Shown here one piece after another: positions 8,930 through 17,882 of a stretch of 64,000 nt of DNA. Position numbers and translations under genes: made by a program. Each line of letters begins with the position of its first letter. Positions within the stretch are counted from its first letter, which is position 1. The stretch comes from Akkermansia muciniphila (GTDB taxonomy: Bacteria > Verrucomicrobiota > Verrucomicrobiia > Verrucomicrobiales > V1-33), in contig CAMDJM010000018.1 in the NCBI GenBank assembly GCA_945900785.1, positions 1 to 64,000 on the forward strand, in the 5' to 3' direction. The notes beneath the pieces were generated by a model, which worked only from the letters and a program-made list of their open reading frames with translations, did not search any database and was not told the DNA's origin.

Positions 8930-9295
8930 CGATTCCAATTCCGATTCTTTGCCCACTGCGGCCCTGCGGTGACTGGTGTGCGTGTTTTCCCAAAAAACAA
9001 CGATTTCCACCTGCCGATGGGCGTCTTTTCGTCTGCAGCGTGCGTTTAATTTTGGCAATGATTAAAAAACCCCATTTGTCCTCTATGATCGGTTTATAGC
9101 CTCATGGGCAGCAATCCCTCCTGCGACTAATCTTCCAAACGCGAAACCTTGAGCCTTGTCCGATCAACCACCCCTTTTTCCATCTCCCGTCTTGTTTAAA
9201 GTTGTAGAGGAATTTTTTCTTGACGATGTGGAACCTAAATCACATTCTCATTGCCACAATTGGATCACAATTCAACCAAACCCAAAAATCACCAT

Positions 9296-10114
9296 ATGAA
9301 CCTAACTCCACCGTCCCTAATCTCTAAAGCATCCGGGCTTGTCCTCCTGGGCTTGCTTTCCGCCAGCAACGCATTTGCCGCTGCCCCTGATGGGGGTGGT
9401 GATCTCAAATCTGATGATATTGTCGGAATTTCCTTCTGGATTATTTCGATGGCCCTTGTGGCAGCGACGGCCTTCTTCTTTTTGGAGACTCAGCGGGTTA
9501 CCCCGAAGTGGAAAACTTCCCTCACGGTGTCCGGCTTGGTGACCATGATAGCCGCCACGCACTATTTCTATATGCGCCAAGTGTGGGTGACCACGGGAAA
9601 CACGCCCACCGTTTTCCGCTACATTGACTGGTTGATCACGGTTCCTCTGCTAATGGTTGAGTTTTATCTGATTCTCTCAGCGATCACGAAGGTCCCTGCC
9701 GGAGTGTTTTGGCGCTTAATGATCGGGACAATTGTTATGCTCGTCGGTGGTTATGTCGGCGAGGCCGGATACATGAACGCCTGGCTCGCATTCATCATCG
9801 GAATGGCTGGTTGGGCATTTATCCTTTGGGAAATCTTTCTCGGTGAGGCTGGAAAGATTAACGCGAGTTCGGCACCTCCAGCGGTGCAGTCGGCTTTCAG
9901 CGTCATGCGTTGGATCGTTGTGATTGGTTGGGCGATTTACCCGATCGGATATTTCCTCGGCTATCTCACTGGAGCGAGTCCGGAGAAAAGCATGGTGATG
10001 CTGAACGTTGTCTATAACTTGGCAGATGTGGTGAACAAGATCGCCTTTGGAGTGATCATTTGGATCGCTGCAACGAGCGAAAGCGATAAGTCCCTAAATC
10101 CTTCCAAAGCTTGA
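9296..10114 (+). CDS. Proteorhodopsin, light-driven proton pump
   Basis: Seven-helix retinal protein of 272 residues that exports protons on illumination. An N-terminal signal peptide ends near NAFAAAPDGGG. Helix C reads RYIDWLITVPLLMVEFYLIL, giving the proton acceptor Asp111, Thr115 and proton donor Glu122 (the D-T-E set of proton-pumping proteorhodopsins) and Leu119 at the tuning position, which predicts green absorption. His89 matches the counter-ion partner histidine of helix B. Lys248 in NLADVVNKIAFG binds retinal. Trp173 in helix E fills the place where carotenoid-binding rhodopsins have Gly, so an antenna is not expected. The sequence is close to marine proteorhodopsins throughout. The ATG at 9296 was chosen over a TTG at 9251 because it begins the signal peptide. 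It heads the retinal-synthesis cluster. Confidence 0.96.
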   Translation: MNLTPPSLISKASGLVLLGLLSASNAFAAAPDGGGDLKSDDIVGISFWIISMALVAATAFFFLETQRVTPKWKTSLTVSGLVTMIAATHYFYMRQVWVTTGNTPTVFRYIDWLITVPLLMVEFYLILSAITKVPAGVFWRLMIGTIVMLVGGYVGEAGYMNAWLAFIIGMAGWAFILWEIFLGEAGKINASSAPPAVQSAFSVMRWIVVIGWAIYPIGYFLGYLTGASPEKSMVMLNVVYNLADVVNKIAFGVIIWIAATSESDKSLNPSKA

Positions 10115-10178
10115 GTGGGCTCATAAGGAGGGGAATTGGATGTTGATTGCTGCTACTCCCTGGCATTGACGAAATACA

Positions 10179-10213
10179 CATCATTCACTGCCAGCACGTG
10201 GCAGTGAATGATG
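10179..10213 (+). promoter_or_regulatory. Perfect 15-bp hairpin between proteorhodopsin and crtE
   Basis: CATCATTCACTGCCA (10179-10193), loop GCACG, and its exact complement (10199-10213) form a 15-base-pair stem. It lies 64 bases after the rhodopsin stop and its right arm contains two ATG codons in frame with crtE (10208, 10211). A run of A/T including GTTTTT follows a few bases later. It could be a terminator or attenuator between the pump and the pathway, or a block on the upstream start codons. Confidence 0.6.
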
Positions 10214-10231
10214 AAAATTTGTTTTTCATTC

Positions 10232-11137
10232 ATGAATGCTCCTTCCCCAACGCACTCCGGTTTGTCGTCGGCAGCGGCGGACAATTTGCTTGATGAGGTG
10301 GAAAGAGTGATGCGCCGCTTGGTCACTCACGGGGAGCCTTCCGGAGAAGACATGTTATCGGATTCCGCCCGGGCCGCCGTCGGTCATTTGGCTGCAGGTG
10401 GACAGCGGGTGCGGGCGCGCCTTGCGCTCGGAGCAGGCATCGCGCTCGGCCTTTTACCGCAGGACTCCATCGCGCTCGCTGCAACTTCCGAACTTTTGCA
10501 CAACGCGTCGCTCGTGCACGACGACTTGCAGGACCGCGAAAATGTCCGGCGGCGCAATCCGACGGTATGGGTGAATTATGGCGATGATGTGGCGATTTGC
10601 ACAGGGGACCTGCTCCTGTCTGCCGCTTATGGTGCGCTTGCTGCGGTAAGTGATCGTCGGCTACTGCCGGATTTGATCGCCCTCGTTCATGCCCGCACCG
10701 CGTTGGTGGTCCGCGGGCAATGCGCCGAGTTCTCTGCAAAGGGGCAACAGGTCACTGACATGGCGATGTATGAGAAAATTGCCGTCGGGAAATCCGGCGC
10801 TCTGCTCAGCCTTCCACTGGAGCTGGCCTTTGCAGCGGCTGGCAAAAAGGAGTGGATGGGCGGGGCGAGGCGCGCGGCGGAGGCTTTTGGCATCGGCTAT
10901 CAGATCATGGACGACATGGAAGATGTCGAAAGTGATGCCGCCGGCGATCACGGGCCGCGTGCTGTCAATGCGCTTTTGGTTTTGAGGGCCGCTGGTCACG
11001 GAACGAATGCCGAAGCGATGGCTCGCGAAATCGGTCTGCTGCACCTGCGCACGGCTATCGCATTGGCGGATCGGCTCCCGAACGAAGCGGGCGCATTTCT
11101 CCGTGGTATGGCCTTGGCTTTATGCCAACAGCTTTAG
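10232..11137 (+). CDS. crtE: Geranylgeranyl diphosphate synthase-type polyprenyl synthetase
   Basis: Condenses IPP with allylic diphosphates to make GGPP, the C20 precursor of carotenoids. The 301-residue protein contains the first Asp-rich motif DDLQD (97-101, after LVH) and the second, DDMED (227-231, in IGYQIMDDMED), plus RGQCAEF, which lies in the region of the substrate pocket. The frame also contains ATG codons at 10208 and 10211, but these sit inside a stable hairpin; the ATG at 10232 gives a normal N-terminus. The assignment as GGPP synthase rather than another chain length rests mainly on its place in the crt cluster, 18 bases before crtI. Confidence 0.92.
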   Translation: MNAPSPTHSGLSSAAADNLLDEVERVMRRLVTHGEPSGEDMLSDSARAAVGHLAAGGQRVRARLALGAGIALGLLPQDSIALAATSELLHNASLVHDDLQDRENVRRRNPTVWVNYGDDVAICTGDLLLSAAYGALAAVSDRRLLPDLIALVHARTALVVRGQCAEFSAKGQQVTDMAMYEKIAVGKSGALLSLPLELAFAAAGKKEWMGGARRAAEAFGIGYQIMDDMEDVESDAAGDHGPRAVNALLVLRAAGHGTNAEAMAREIGLLHLRTAIALADRLPNEAGAFLRGMALALCQQL

Positions 11138-11155
11138 GTTTGAGGAAACAATTTC

Positions 11156-12625
11156 ATGCAGGCAATCGTTATTGGAGCAGGTTTTGGGGGAATGGCAGCG
11201 GCACTTCGGCTACGCGCAAAGGGCTATGAAGTCACGCTGATGGATCGCTGCGCAAGTCTGGGTGGCCGTGCCCAAGTGTTTGAACTCGACGGTTTCCGTC
11301 ATGACGCTGGTCCGACCGTCATCACCGCGCCTTTTTTGTTGGAGGAGCTGTTTGAGCTTTTTGGCGAGCGCCTCGCCGATCATGTCGCGCTGGTGCCCTT
11401 GAAGCCTTGGTATCGCTTTCATTTCGCCGATGGCGACACCTTTGATTACGGCGGCAGTCTGGAGGAAACCCTCGCGGAAATTGACCGTATTGAGCCGCGC
11501 GACCGGGCAGGTTACCTTGCCTTGCTGGCGCACAGTAAAAGGATTTATGACGTGGGTTTCACGGAACTGGCCAGCCTGTCGTTTCACCGGCTGTTCACGA
11601 TGCTGCGCCAGATTCCCCGGCTGATCGGATTGCGAAATTACGAGACGGTCTGGAGCATGGTATCGCGTCATTTGCACAGCCCGAAACTCCGGCAGGCGTT
11701 CTCGATACAGCCCTTGCTGGTGGGTGGCAATCCTTTTGATACCACCAGCATTTACGGGCTGATTCATTTCCTGGAACGCGCTTACGGGGTGCATTTCGCG
11801 ATGGGAGGCACCGGGGCGATTACCCAGGCCCTGGAGGGTCTGATGCTGCGTCAGGGCGTTGACCTCCGGGTGAATACCACGGTCGGGCGCATTGTGATAG
11901 AGCACGGGACCGCCAAAGGGGTGGAACTGGCCGATGGCACCGTGCTCGCCGGGGACGTGATCGTTTCCAATGCCGATGCCGCGCATCTTTACCGGCAGAT
12001 GATTCCGCCTGCGCAGCAAGCTTTTTCGACCCGCCTGAAACTGGCCGCCGCGCATTTTTCCATGGGTCTCTTCGTGTTGTATTTTGGAACCAGACGGATC
12101 TATCCCAGCGTGGCGCATCACACCATCTGGCTGGGCGAACGGTATCGGGAGCTGCTGGACGATATTTTTCACCGGCAGGTGTTGTCAGAAGACTTTTCAC
12201 TTTACGTGCACCGGCCCACGGCGACCGATCCGGGCTTTGCGCCACCGGGTTGCGATAGTTTTTATGTGCTCTGTCCGGTGCCGAATTTGCAGGCGGGGAT
12301 CGACTGGGAAACGGAGGGGCCGCGCTTGCGGGACCGGATCGTGGCCGCGCTGGACCGCACGATCCTGCCGGGTCTAACCTCCACGATTACGGCGGACTTT
12401 TTCAAAACTCCCGCTGATTTCCAGCACGATTACCTCAGCGCCTACGGAGCAGGATTCTCGGTGGCACCGCTCTTCCGCCAGTCCGCCTGGTTCCGTTTCC
12501 ACAATCGGGCAGAGGGCATCAAAAACCTCTATCTCACTGGAGCAGGAACCCATCCCGGAGCTGGTCTGCCGGGCGTGCTTTGCTCCGCCAAAGTGGTGGA
12601 TGCGCAAATTCCCCACGCCGTATGA
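11156..12625 (+). CDS. crtI: Phytoene desaturase (CrtI type)
   Basis: FAD-dependent desaturase that converts colourless phytoene into lycopene. 489 residues, the usual length. The N-terminal dinucleotide-binding motif is GAGFGG at residues 7-12, followed by the conserved GGRAQVFELDGFRHDAGPT. The C-terminal CrtI signature LTGAGTHPGAGLPGVL is near residue 462. Nothing is missing. The product set by cluster context (crtY follows) is lycopene, although the number of desaturation steps cannot be read from sequence. Its stop overlaps the crtB start (ATGA at 12622), so the two are translationally coupled. Confidence 0.96.
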   Translation: MQAIVIGAGFGGMAAALRLRAKGYEVTLMDRCASLGGRAQVFELDGFRHDAGPTVITAPFLLEELFELFGERLADHVALVPLKPWYRFHFADGDTFDYGGSLEETLAEIDRIEPRDRAGYLALLAHSKRIYDVGFTELASLSFHRLFTMLRQIPRLIGLRNYETVWSMVSRHLHSPKLRQAFSIQPLLVGGNPFDTTSIYGLIHFLERAYGVHFAMGGTGAITQALEGLMLRQGVDLRVNTTVGRIVIEHGTAKGVELADGTVLAGDVIVSNADAAHLYRQMIPPAQQAFSTRLKLAAAHFSMGLFVLYFGTRRIYPSVAHHTIWLGERYRELLDDIFHRQVLSEDFSLYVHRPTATDPGFAPPGCDSFYVLCPVPNLQAGIDWETEGPRLRDRIVAALDRTILPGLTSTITADFFKTPADFQHDYLSAYGAGFSVAPLFRQSAWFRFHNRAEGIKNLYLTGAGTHPGAGLPGVLCSAKVVDAQIPHAV

Positions 12626-13563
12626 GCGGGGCCATTTCCGACAAAACACTGGCAGCAGCCGGGGAGGTGCTGGCGGCAAAAGGACGCAGCTTCCACTGGG
12701 CGCGCCGGTTGTTGACTCCGGTCCACGCCCGGCGGGCAACGCGGCTTTACGCCTTCTGCCGGCACCTTGATGATCTGGTGGATGAGGCCGCCACGCCGGC
12801 CGGAGCGGAAGCAGCCCTAACGGCGGCCCGCCTTGCCATCCAAACCGGGCAAACCACCGACCCGCAGCTGCACGACGGATTGAATCTGATAGCGGAATGC
12901 GCCATCGATCCGGAGATTGTTTTGGAACTCATCCGTGGCCTGGCCTCAGACCTTGGCCCCGTGTGCCTCGCCAACGAAGCGGAGTTGCTGCGATATTGCT
13001 ACCAGGTCGCCGGGACGGTGGGTCTGATGATGTGCCGGGTCATGGAAATCAGCGATCCGGCAGCCTTGGCGCATGCGGTCGATTTGGGGATCGCGATGCA
13101 ACTGACCAACATCTGCCGGGACGTGGCGGCGGATGCGGCGGCCGGAAGACGTTATTTACCCGCGACTCTCGTTGGGGAAATCGATCCCGCCGTCTTGATT
13201 GCGCCGACGGCATCCCTGCAACCCATGCTCCGCCGCACGCTGGCCAACCTGCTGGAACAGGCCGGTTTTTACTATCAAAGCGGAGAACGCGGCCTGCCGT
13301 ATCTGCCGTTCCGCGCCCGCTGCGGCATCCTCGTGGCCGCGCGGGTTTACCGCGCCATCGGCACCCGGCTGCAGCAGCGGGATTTTGCGTATTGGCAGGG
13401 CCGGGCCGTGGTCCCGGATTGGGCAAAAGCAGGCCTTTCCCTGCGTGCCTTGGTGACCCAGCCCCTGCGCTCCCGTTTCTGGCGCTGCCGGCCCCCGCAC
13501 GGCGGAGCATCCCATGGTCATTCCGCAGGACTAACCGGAACCGGAGGGCCTGATGCGCCCTGA
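12622..13563 (+). CDS. crtB: Phytoene synthase
   Basis: Joins two GGPP molecules to form phytoene, the first committed carotenoid step. 313 residues. Both Asp-rich motifs of the squalene/phytoene synthase family are present: YAFCRHLDDLVDE (DDLVD at about 50-54) and LTNICRDVAADAAAGRRYLP (about 157-176). The ATG at 12622 overlaps the crtI stop, and the gene's end overlaps the crtY start by 11 bases, as expected inside a tightly packed operon. The frame is open upstream into crtI, but that part belongs to crtI. Confidence 0.96.
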   Translation: MSGAISDKTLAAAGEVLAAKGRSFHWARRLLTPVHARRATRLYAFCRHLDDLVDEAATPAGAEAALTAARLAIQTGQTTDPQLHDGLNLIAECAIDPEIVLELIRGLASDLGPVCLANEAELLRYCYQVAGTVGLMMCRVMEISDPAALAHAVDLGIAMQLTNICRDVAADAAAGRRYLPATLVGEIDPAVLIAPTASLQPMLRRTLANLLEQAGFYYQSGERGLPYLPFRARCGILVAARVYRAIGTRLQQRDFAYWQGRAVVPDWAKAGLSLRALVTQPLRSRFWRCRPPHGGASHGHSAGLTGTGGPDAP

Positions 13564-14707
13564 CCTTCTGATCCTCGGGGGCGGCTGCGCGGGCTTGAGT
13601 CTGGCACGCCGGCTCTCCTCCGCGCCCGGCCAACGTTGTCCGGAAACCGTGGTTCTGGAAAGCCGCCAGGCGTATGCGGACGACCGCACCTGGTGCTTCT
13701 GGAGCGAACCCGGTGCCCAGTTGACCCATCTGGTCAGGCACCGCTGGCCGGGCGTTTATGTCGCAGCAAATGGGATCGTAGCCAACGTGGACTGCCGCGC
13801 CTTTCCCTATGCGATGATCCCCTCCCCCGCGTTTTACGGGGAATCGGTCAGCATGATAGGAAAAACAACGCAGATCCAGTTGGAATTGGGCGTTTCCGTG
13901 CTCTCCGAACCGATCAAAGCGGGAAAGGAATGGCACCTTGAGACCACCGCCGGGACGCGCTCCGCCCGGATGATTGTCGATACCCGCCCGCCCGGACCGC
14001 CGCTACGTGGGGAGGCCCTCCTGTGGCAATCTTTTGTGGGCCACGAGATCGAAAGCGCCGAGCCGGTCTTCCAGCCGGATCTCGCCGGGATCATGGACTT
14101 CGCACCTGTGCGCGGGGGGCGGATTCTCTTTTTTTACCTCCTGCCTTTTTCGGCGGACCGTGCCTTGCTGGAAGTCACCATCCTGGCAGAAGAACCTCTT
14201 GGGCCGGGCGTCTTTCACGACGAAATGCAACAGTTTCTCACGCGCACCCTGCGGGGGCGGGCCTACACCATCAGGCGTTCCGAGCACGGCATTCTGCCCA
14301 TGGGGATGCCTCAGCCGCCGGCGCCTGCCGACCCGACCTACGTCAAAGCCGGCGTCTTTTCCGGCGGCGCGCGCCCCAGCAGCGGGTATGCCTTTCAACG
14401 CATCCAGCGCTGGGCCAAGGACTGCGCCAAGGCACTCGCTGACGGCTTGCCGCCTTTGCCGCACCCCCGCGACCCGCTGCCACTCCGCGCGATGGATGCG
14501 CTTTTCCTGCGGGTGCTGCGCCACCAGCCGGAGCTGGCCCCGGAGCTGTTCCTGACCTTATTTCAAAAAGTGGACAGTGCCCGCCTGATCCGCTTCCTGA
14601 GCGATGGCGGGACTCCGCTTGATTTCGCCGCGATCATTTCGGGTTTGTTGCCCGGCCCTTTTTTGCGCGGAGCTTTTTCCGCGCTGACTTCATCACGCCC
14701 GCCATGA
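13553..14707 (+). CDS. crtY: Lycopene beta-cyclase
   Basis: Closes both ends of lycopene to make beta-carotene, the substrate for retinal formation. 384 residues, typical for bacterial CrtY. It starts with a flavin/dinucleotide-binding motif, LLILGGGCAGLSLARRL (residues 5-21), and shows the family hallmark DDRTWCFW near residue 43. The segment HGILPMGMP and the later VKAGVFSGGARPSSGYAF correspond to other conserved parts of the family. It overlaps crtB at the start and blh at the stop (ATGA at 14704). No ketolase or hydroxylase gene is present, so beta-carotene should be the end product before cleavage. Confidence 0.95.
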   Translation: MRPDLLILGGGCAGLSLARRLSSAPGQRCPETVVLESRQAYADDRTWCFWSEPGAQLTHLVRHRWPGVYVAANGIVANVDCRAFPYAMIPSPAFYGESVSMIGKTTQIQLELGVSVLSEPIKAGKEWHLETTAGTRSARMIVDTRPPGPPLRGEALLWQSFVGHEIESAEPVFQPDLAGIMDFAPVRGGRILFFYLLPFSADRALLEVTILAEEPLGPGVFHDEMQQFLTRTLRGRAYTIRRSEHGILPMGMPQPPAPADPTYVKAGVFSGGARPSSGYAFQRIQRWAKDCAKALADGLPPLPHPRDPLPLRAMDALFLRVLRHQPELAPELFLTLFQKVDSARLIRFLSDGGTPLDFAAIISGLLPGPFLRGAFSALTSSRPP

Positions 14708-15594
14708 ACGCCCAACGTCTCCAAGGCACGCTGTTTTGTCTGCTGGCTTTACCCATGGCACTGGCGGCATCTGCGGTTAGCCATTCTGCTCCGCAGATCG
14801 GAGTCATCCTGCCCGCCGTGATGATCGCCGTCTTCGGCATTCCCCATGGGGCGCTCGACCCCATTTTTGCGGATCGGCTCTACGGCATCCGCTCCCTCTG
14901 GGATTGGCTCCGGTTTGGCCTCATCTACCTGTTGCTGGCTGCTTCCGTGGTCGCCTTTTGGAGGGTCGCGCCGGTCTGGTTTTTGATCGGCTTTTTGATC
15001 ATCTCGGTCCTGCACTTTTCCGGTGATCCGGCGGAGGGCACGCCCTCCGTTTCGCGCCTCCTGTATGCGGGAGCCATCATCATTTTGCCTGGGTTCCTGC
15101 ATCAGGGGGAAATGGCCCGCCTCTTCGGGCAACTTATCGGTAGCGGTCCGGCCCAGGGGCTCAGCGCCGGACTCACGTGGCTCGCTTGGCCATGGGCCAT
15201 CAGCCTCGTTTTGGCGGCTCTGGAATGCTGGCGTCGCGACAGGTTGACGGCCTTGGAAATGATTTCCACCGGCCTGCTGGCCGTGCTTTTCCCGCCCCTC
15301 GTATCCTTCACCATTTTTTTCTGCGGCATGCACAGCGCGCGGCACATCATCCGCACCGTCGCCTACGCCGGGCGTTCCCCGCTGCGGGTGTTGATGTCAG
15401 CCGCGCTCCTCCCCCTGGCCGGCACCGGCCTCCTGTTTGCGGTGGCTTGGCACTTCCTGAAAAACACGCCGGCGGATGCCCGCGTCCTGCAAATCGTCTT
15501 CATTGGCCTCGCCGCCCTCACCGTTCCCCACATGCTTTTGGTGGAACGGGTGCGGCTCTCCGGCTGGTCGAAAATTCCCCCGCCCCCTTGCTGA
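14704..15594 (+). CDS. blh: Brp/Blh-type beta-carotene 15,15'-dioxygenase
   Basis: Integral membrane iron enzyme that splits beta-carotene into two molecules of retinal, the chromophore of the proteorhodopsin. 296 residues with many hydrophobic helices. Conserved iron-ligand histidines are visible in FGIPHGALDPIF (about residues 46-57), VLHFSGD (about 102-108) and CGMHSARHIIR (about 205-215). It is the last gene of the pump/retinal cluster, overlaps crtY, and ends 28 bases before the convergent FG-GAP gene, so the operon boundary is sharp. Known activity of this family plus context makes the assignment firm. Confidence 0.95.
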   Translation: MNAQRLQGTLFCLLALPMALAASAVSHSAPQIGVILPAVMIAVFGIPHGALDPIFADRLYGIRSLWDWLRFGLIYLLLAASVVAFWRVAPVWFLIGFLIISVLHFSGDPAEGTPSVSRLLYAGAIIILPGFLHQGEMARLFGQLIGSGPAQGLSAGLTWLAWPWAISLVLAALECWRRDRLTALEMISTGLLAVLFPPLVSFTIFFCGMHSARHIIRTVAYAGRSPLRVLMSAALLPLAGTGLLFAVAWHFLKNTPADARVLQIVFIGLAALTVPHMLLVERVRLSGWSKIPPPPC

Positions 15595-15622
15595 GAAACG
15601 GGGGTGATTTTCCTTTCCAGGC

Positions 15623-16828
15623 TCATTTCCGATTCCAAAAGATCACGAGATTCTTCGTGCCCCGTCCCGAGACGACGATGTCGAGCCGGCCATCCTTGTC
15701 CAGATCGACCACCTTCAGATCCTCGGCCGCGACGAGATCCCGCGCGACCCAGAAGGTGTTCTCCCATCCGCCGTCGGCCTTCTGGAAAAAGAGCTTCACC
15801 CCGACGTGGCCCCCGGCATCCGGATTGCGCCAGCCGACCACGACATCCTCGCGTCCGTCGCCGTTGAAGTCCCCCACCCCGAGAGCGTGGCCTTGATTGA
15901 GGCTGTCCGTCAGCAAAGTGCGCGTCCACTTCCCGCCCGCCTCCCCGGCAGGGGCCGCCCGATAGATCACCAGATCGTTGCCGTGAAACGGCTCCACCGC
16001 CGCGATGAAATCCGCCCCCTTCGCGATCTCACCCACACCTCGCGTGGGCGGGGTCGTATTCCCGGGCGAAATCAGCACCGTCGACTCCGCGGCACCGATC
16101 TTCTCACGCACGATGCCTCCGGCCCCACCGAGGTAGAGATAGCCGTCGCGATGGTCGAGATTGTGCGCGACGTGCAGCTTCGCCCCGAGCACCTCGTGCG
16201 TCCACGCCGCCGCATCGCCCGACTTCGCCGGATCGACCCGATACGTCCTGACATTCGCCGTATTTTCCCCGGCCCCATTCTTGTTTCCGATACCGTGGAG
16301 CGGCAGCACGACGAGGACGTGCCCCTTGTCGGACGGCACCCAACGCATCCGGTGGGTCGTGGGATCGTGGTAGAGAGGCACCGGCTTCCAGGGCGCGCCC
16401 GCCTCAGTGGGACGCTGGAGGAAAAAGACCGCGCCCGACTGAGTCTTGTCCGAGGTCTCACCCGGATTCCATTGCGCCCCGGCCGCGATCTCCACCTTGC
16501 CGTCGCCATCCAAGTCGGCCGCGGCGAGGCAGACATGGTCGCGCAGGGTGAGATTCTTCACGATAGACGTCTCCTTCCAATCTGGATTGTGGAACCACGA
16601 GATCTCCCCCTTGTCGCAGAGCAGGACATCCGCCGCCCCGTCGCCATCGACATCGCCGATCGCGAGACCGTAGCCGATCTCGACGGAAAAATCGATGGTC
16701 TGCGGCTCGAACTTCGGCAGGCCGCCCGGCGGAGCGGCGGCGAGAGTGGCGGGGAGAACTGCGGCGGAACACAAGAAGCGGGTCGCTGCTGCGTAGCGAA
16801 AGCAAAGGAGGGAGTAGGAAAGGCGCAT
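15623..16828 (-). CDS. Secreted FG-GAP/VCBS repeat beta-propeller protein
   Basis: 401 residues from the ATG at 16828, which begins a signal peptide (MRLSYSLLCFRYAAATRFLC) with a likely cut at LAAAPP. The mature part contains repeated calcium-loop motifs of FG-GAP/VCBS propeller blades: IGDVDGDGAADVLL, AADLDGDGKVEIAAG, VGDFNGDGREDVVVG and VDLDKDGRLDIVVSG. Such proteins are abundant in this phylum and act outside the cell, often in binding; no enzyme motif is seen. The frame is open 87 codons upstream of the chosen start, but that stretch has no protein character. The 326 bases between this gene and the one at 17155 hold nothing else I can name. Confidence 0.8.
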   Translation of the reverse strand: MRLSYSLLCFRYAAATRFLCSAAVLPATLAAAPPGGLPKFEPQTIDFSVEIGYGLAIGDVDGDGAADVLLCDKGEISWFHNPDWKETSIVKNLTLRDHVCLAAADLDGDGKVEIAAGAQWNPGETSDKTQSGAVFFLQRPTEAGAPWKPVPLYHDPTTHRMRWVPSDKGHVLVVLPLHGIGNKNGAGENTANVRTYRVDPAKSGDAAAWTHEVLGAKLHVAHNLDHRDGYLYLGGAGGIVREKIGAAESTVLISPGNTTPPTRGVGEIAKGADFIAAVEPFHGNDLVIYRAAPAGEAGGKWTRTLLTDSLNQGHALGVGDFNGDGREDVVVGWRNPDAGGHVGVKLFFQKADGGWENTFWVARDLVAAEDLKVVDLDKDGRLDIVVSGRGTKNLVIFWNRK

Positions 16829-17154
16829 GGGATGAAGGGGGTTGGGTTTGCGGCACTCAGTGAAGCGGATCAGGGCGGGATGTGACAGACAAAATCCGGA
16901 GAAGGAAGGGGCGCGAGTGCGGGCTTCGAGCGGGATCGTGCGGGTGGATTGGGAATGACGAACCGATGGCACCCCTGCTACTGGGATCGCTTGTCCGGTC
17001 CAGGTTTCGTTTTCTGAATATCGTCCGGCTTTGATACAGCTGGAGCGCAGCGGAGACAGCCCGCTACTATAACTGAAGTAAGAAATCACAAATACCTAAT
17101 CGGCCTCCCGCAATATCACTGATCTACCCTCCCCAAGAGAAGGCGAAACCTGAC

Positions 17155-17754
17155 CTATTGAGGGGCAGGGCAATTCGCCCTCTCCTCCGGTGTCAGCCGC
17201 GTCATCGCAGCCTCCACATCATGAACAAAACCGGGCGCGTATTGCACCTTGGTCTTCGTCCACCAGGGCGCCCCGCCGGGTGAGCAAAGCCACCTGGCCA
17301 GCGATGGACCGGCACCCCTTTCGAAATTGCTGGCCTCAAACACGCCGGTAACCGTCCTATCCCAGATGTGGAACGTCGCCCAGGTATGTTCCGAGAGCAG
17401 GCTCTCAAACCTTAACCTATCGATAGCATCCAGTGTCCCCCCGTTCAGCCCCGCGACCCAGAGCTGCGCGACGTCGCGGTCACCGGCCAACGTGAGTCGG
17501 ATCGCCTGCCACTGGGCTTGCGTAGCGTTGCTCTCTTCGCGCTGAAGTTGGCTCGTGTTCAGCCGCAACTGAAGCCCGACGTAGATCAGCGAAGCCACGA
17601 CGGCGATTGCACCGACGACTTGGAAGGCGTTCGAGAGGTCTTGCAGCCATCCGCAGGCAGGCCTCCCGCCCACGTCGGCAGGATTGTTGTCTTGCGGCGA
17701 ATCCTGGGTCGCATCGGTTACGGCTTCAGCCATCTCTTCTTGTGCTATGCTCAT
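17155..17754 (-). CDS. Cassette-borne hypothetical membrane protein
   Basis: 199 residues from the ATG at 17754. An acidic N-terminus (IAQEEMAEAVTDATQDSPQ) precedes one membrane segment, VVGAIAVVASLIYVGLQL, then a mostly helical region (LNTSQLQREESNATQAQWQ...). This layout resembles a common family of bacterial proteins with 'ASLIYVGLQLRLNT' followed by a helical domain, known from many environmental genomes but without assigned function. It starts 36 bases after attC-like element 1, so it is the last cassette of the array. The frame runs upstream through that element, which is not part of the protein. Confidence 0.65.
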   Translation of the reverse strand: MSIAQEEMAEAVTDATQDSPQDNNPADVGGRPACGWLQDLSNAFQVVGAIAVVASLIYVGLQLRLNTSQLQREESNATQAQWQAIRLTLAGDRDVAQLWVAGLNGGTLDAIDRLRFESLLSEHTWATFHIWDRTVTGVFEASNFERGAGPSLARWLCSPGGAPWWTKTKVQYAPGFVHDVEAAMTRLTPEERANCPAPQ

Positions 17755-17789
17755 AATTTTTCGGACGTAGGTCTGACCCTCATTAAGGT

Positions 17790-17882
17790 GGCTAACGACT
17801 CGGATCAGGCGACGGCGAGCGGGAAACGTCGATGACACGACAGATGCCATTCGAGCCGTTGCCTGCATCCGTTTTGTTGAAC
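17790..17882 (-). repeat. attC-like palindrome, copy 1
   Basis: Imperfect palindrome. Plus-strand arms GGATCAGGC (17802-17810) and GCCTGCATCC (17861-17870) pair except for one extra base, and the stem continues as GACGGC against GCCGTT. The outer boxes are GGCTAAC (17790-17796) and GTTGAAC (17876-17882); the latter fits the GTTRRRY core of integron recombination sites. The unpaired extra base in one arm is a hallmark of attC sites. Two near-identical copies lie at 19751-19858 and 21052-21144. Confidence 0.65.

Noticed and set aside
7670-9058. Long minus-strand open frame of 462 codons
   Set aside because: Most of it is antisense to the haem/HEAT gene and is Gly/Asp-rich shadow sequence; only the first part outside that gene is kept as a weak candidate (8641-8929).
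9296-10114. Xanthorhodopsin-type antenna-binding pump
   Set aside because: Helix E has Trp173 where antenna-binding pumps have Gly, and no ketolase or hydroxylase gene is in the cluster.
17790-17882. Protein start of the 17155 gene inside the palindrome
   Set aside because: The frame is open there, but all three palindrome copies give the same short peptide in front of unrelated genes, so it is the attC-like element read through.
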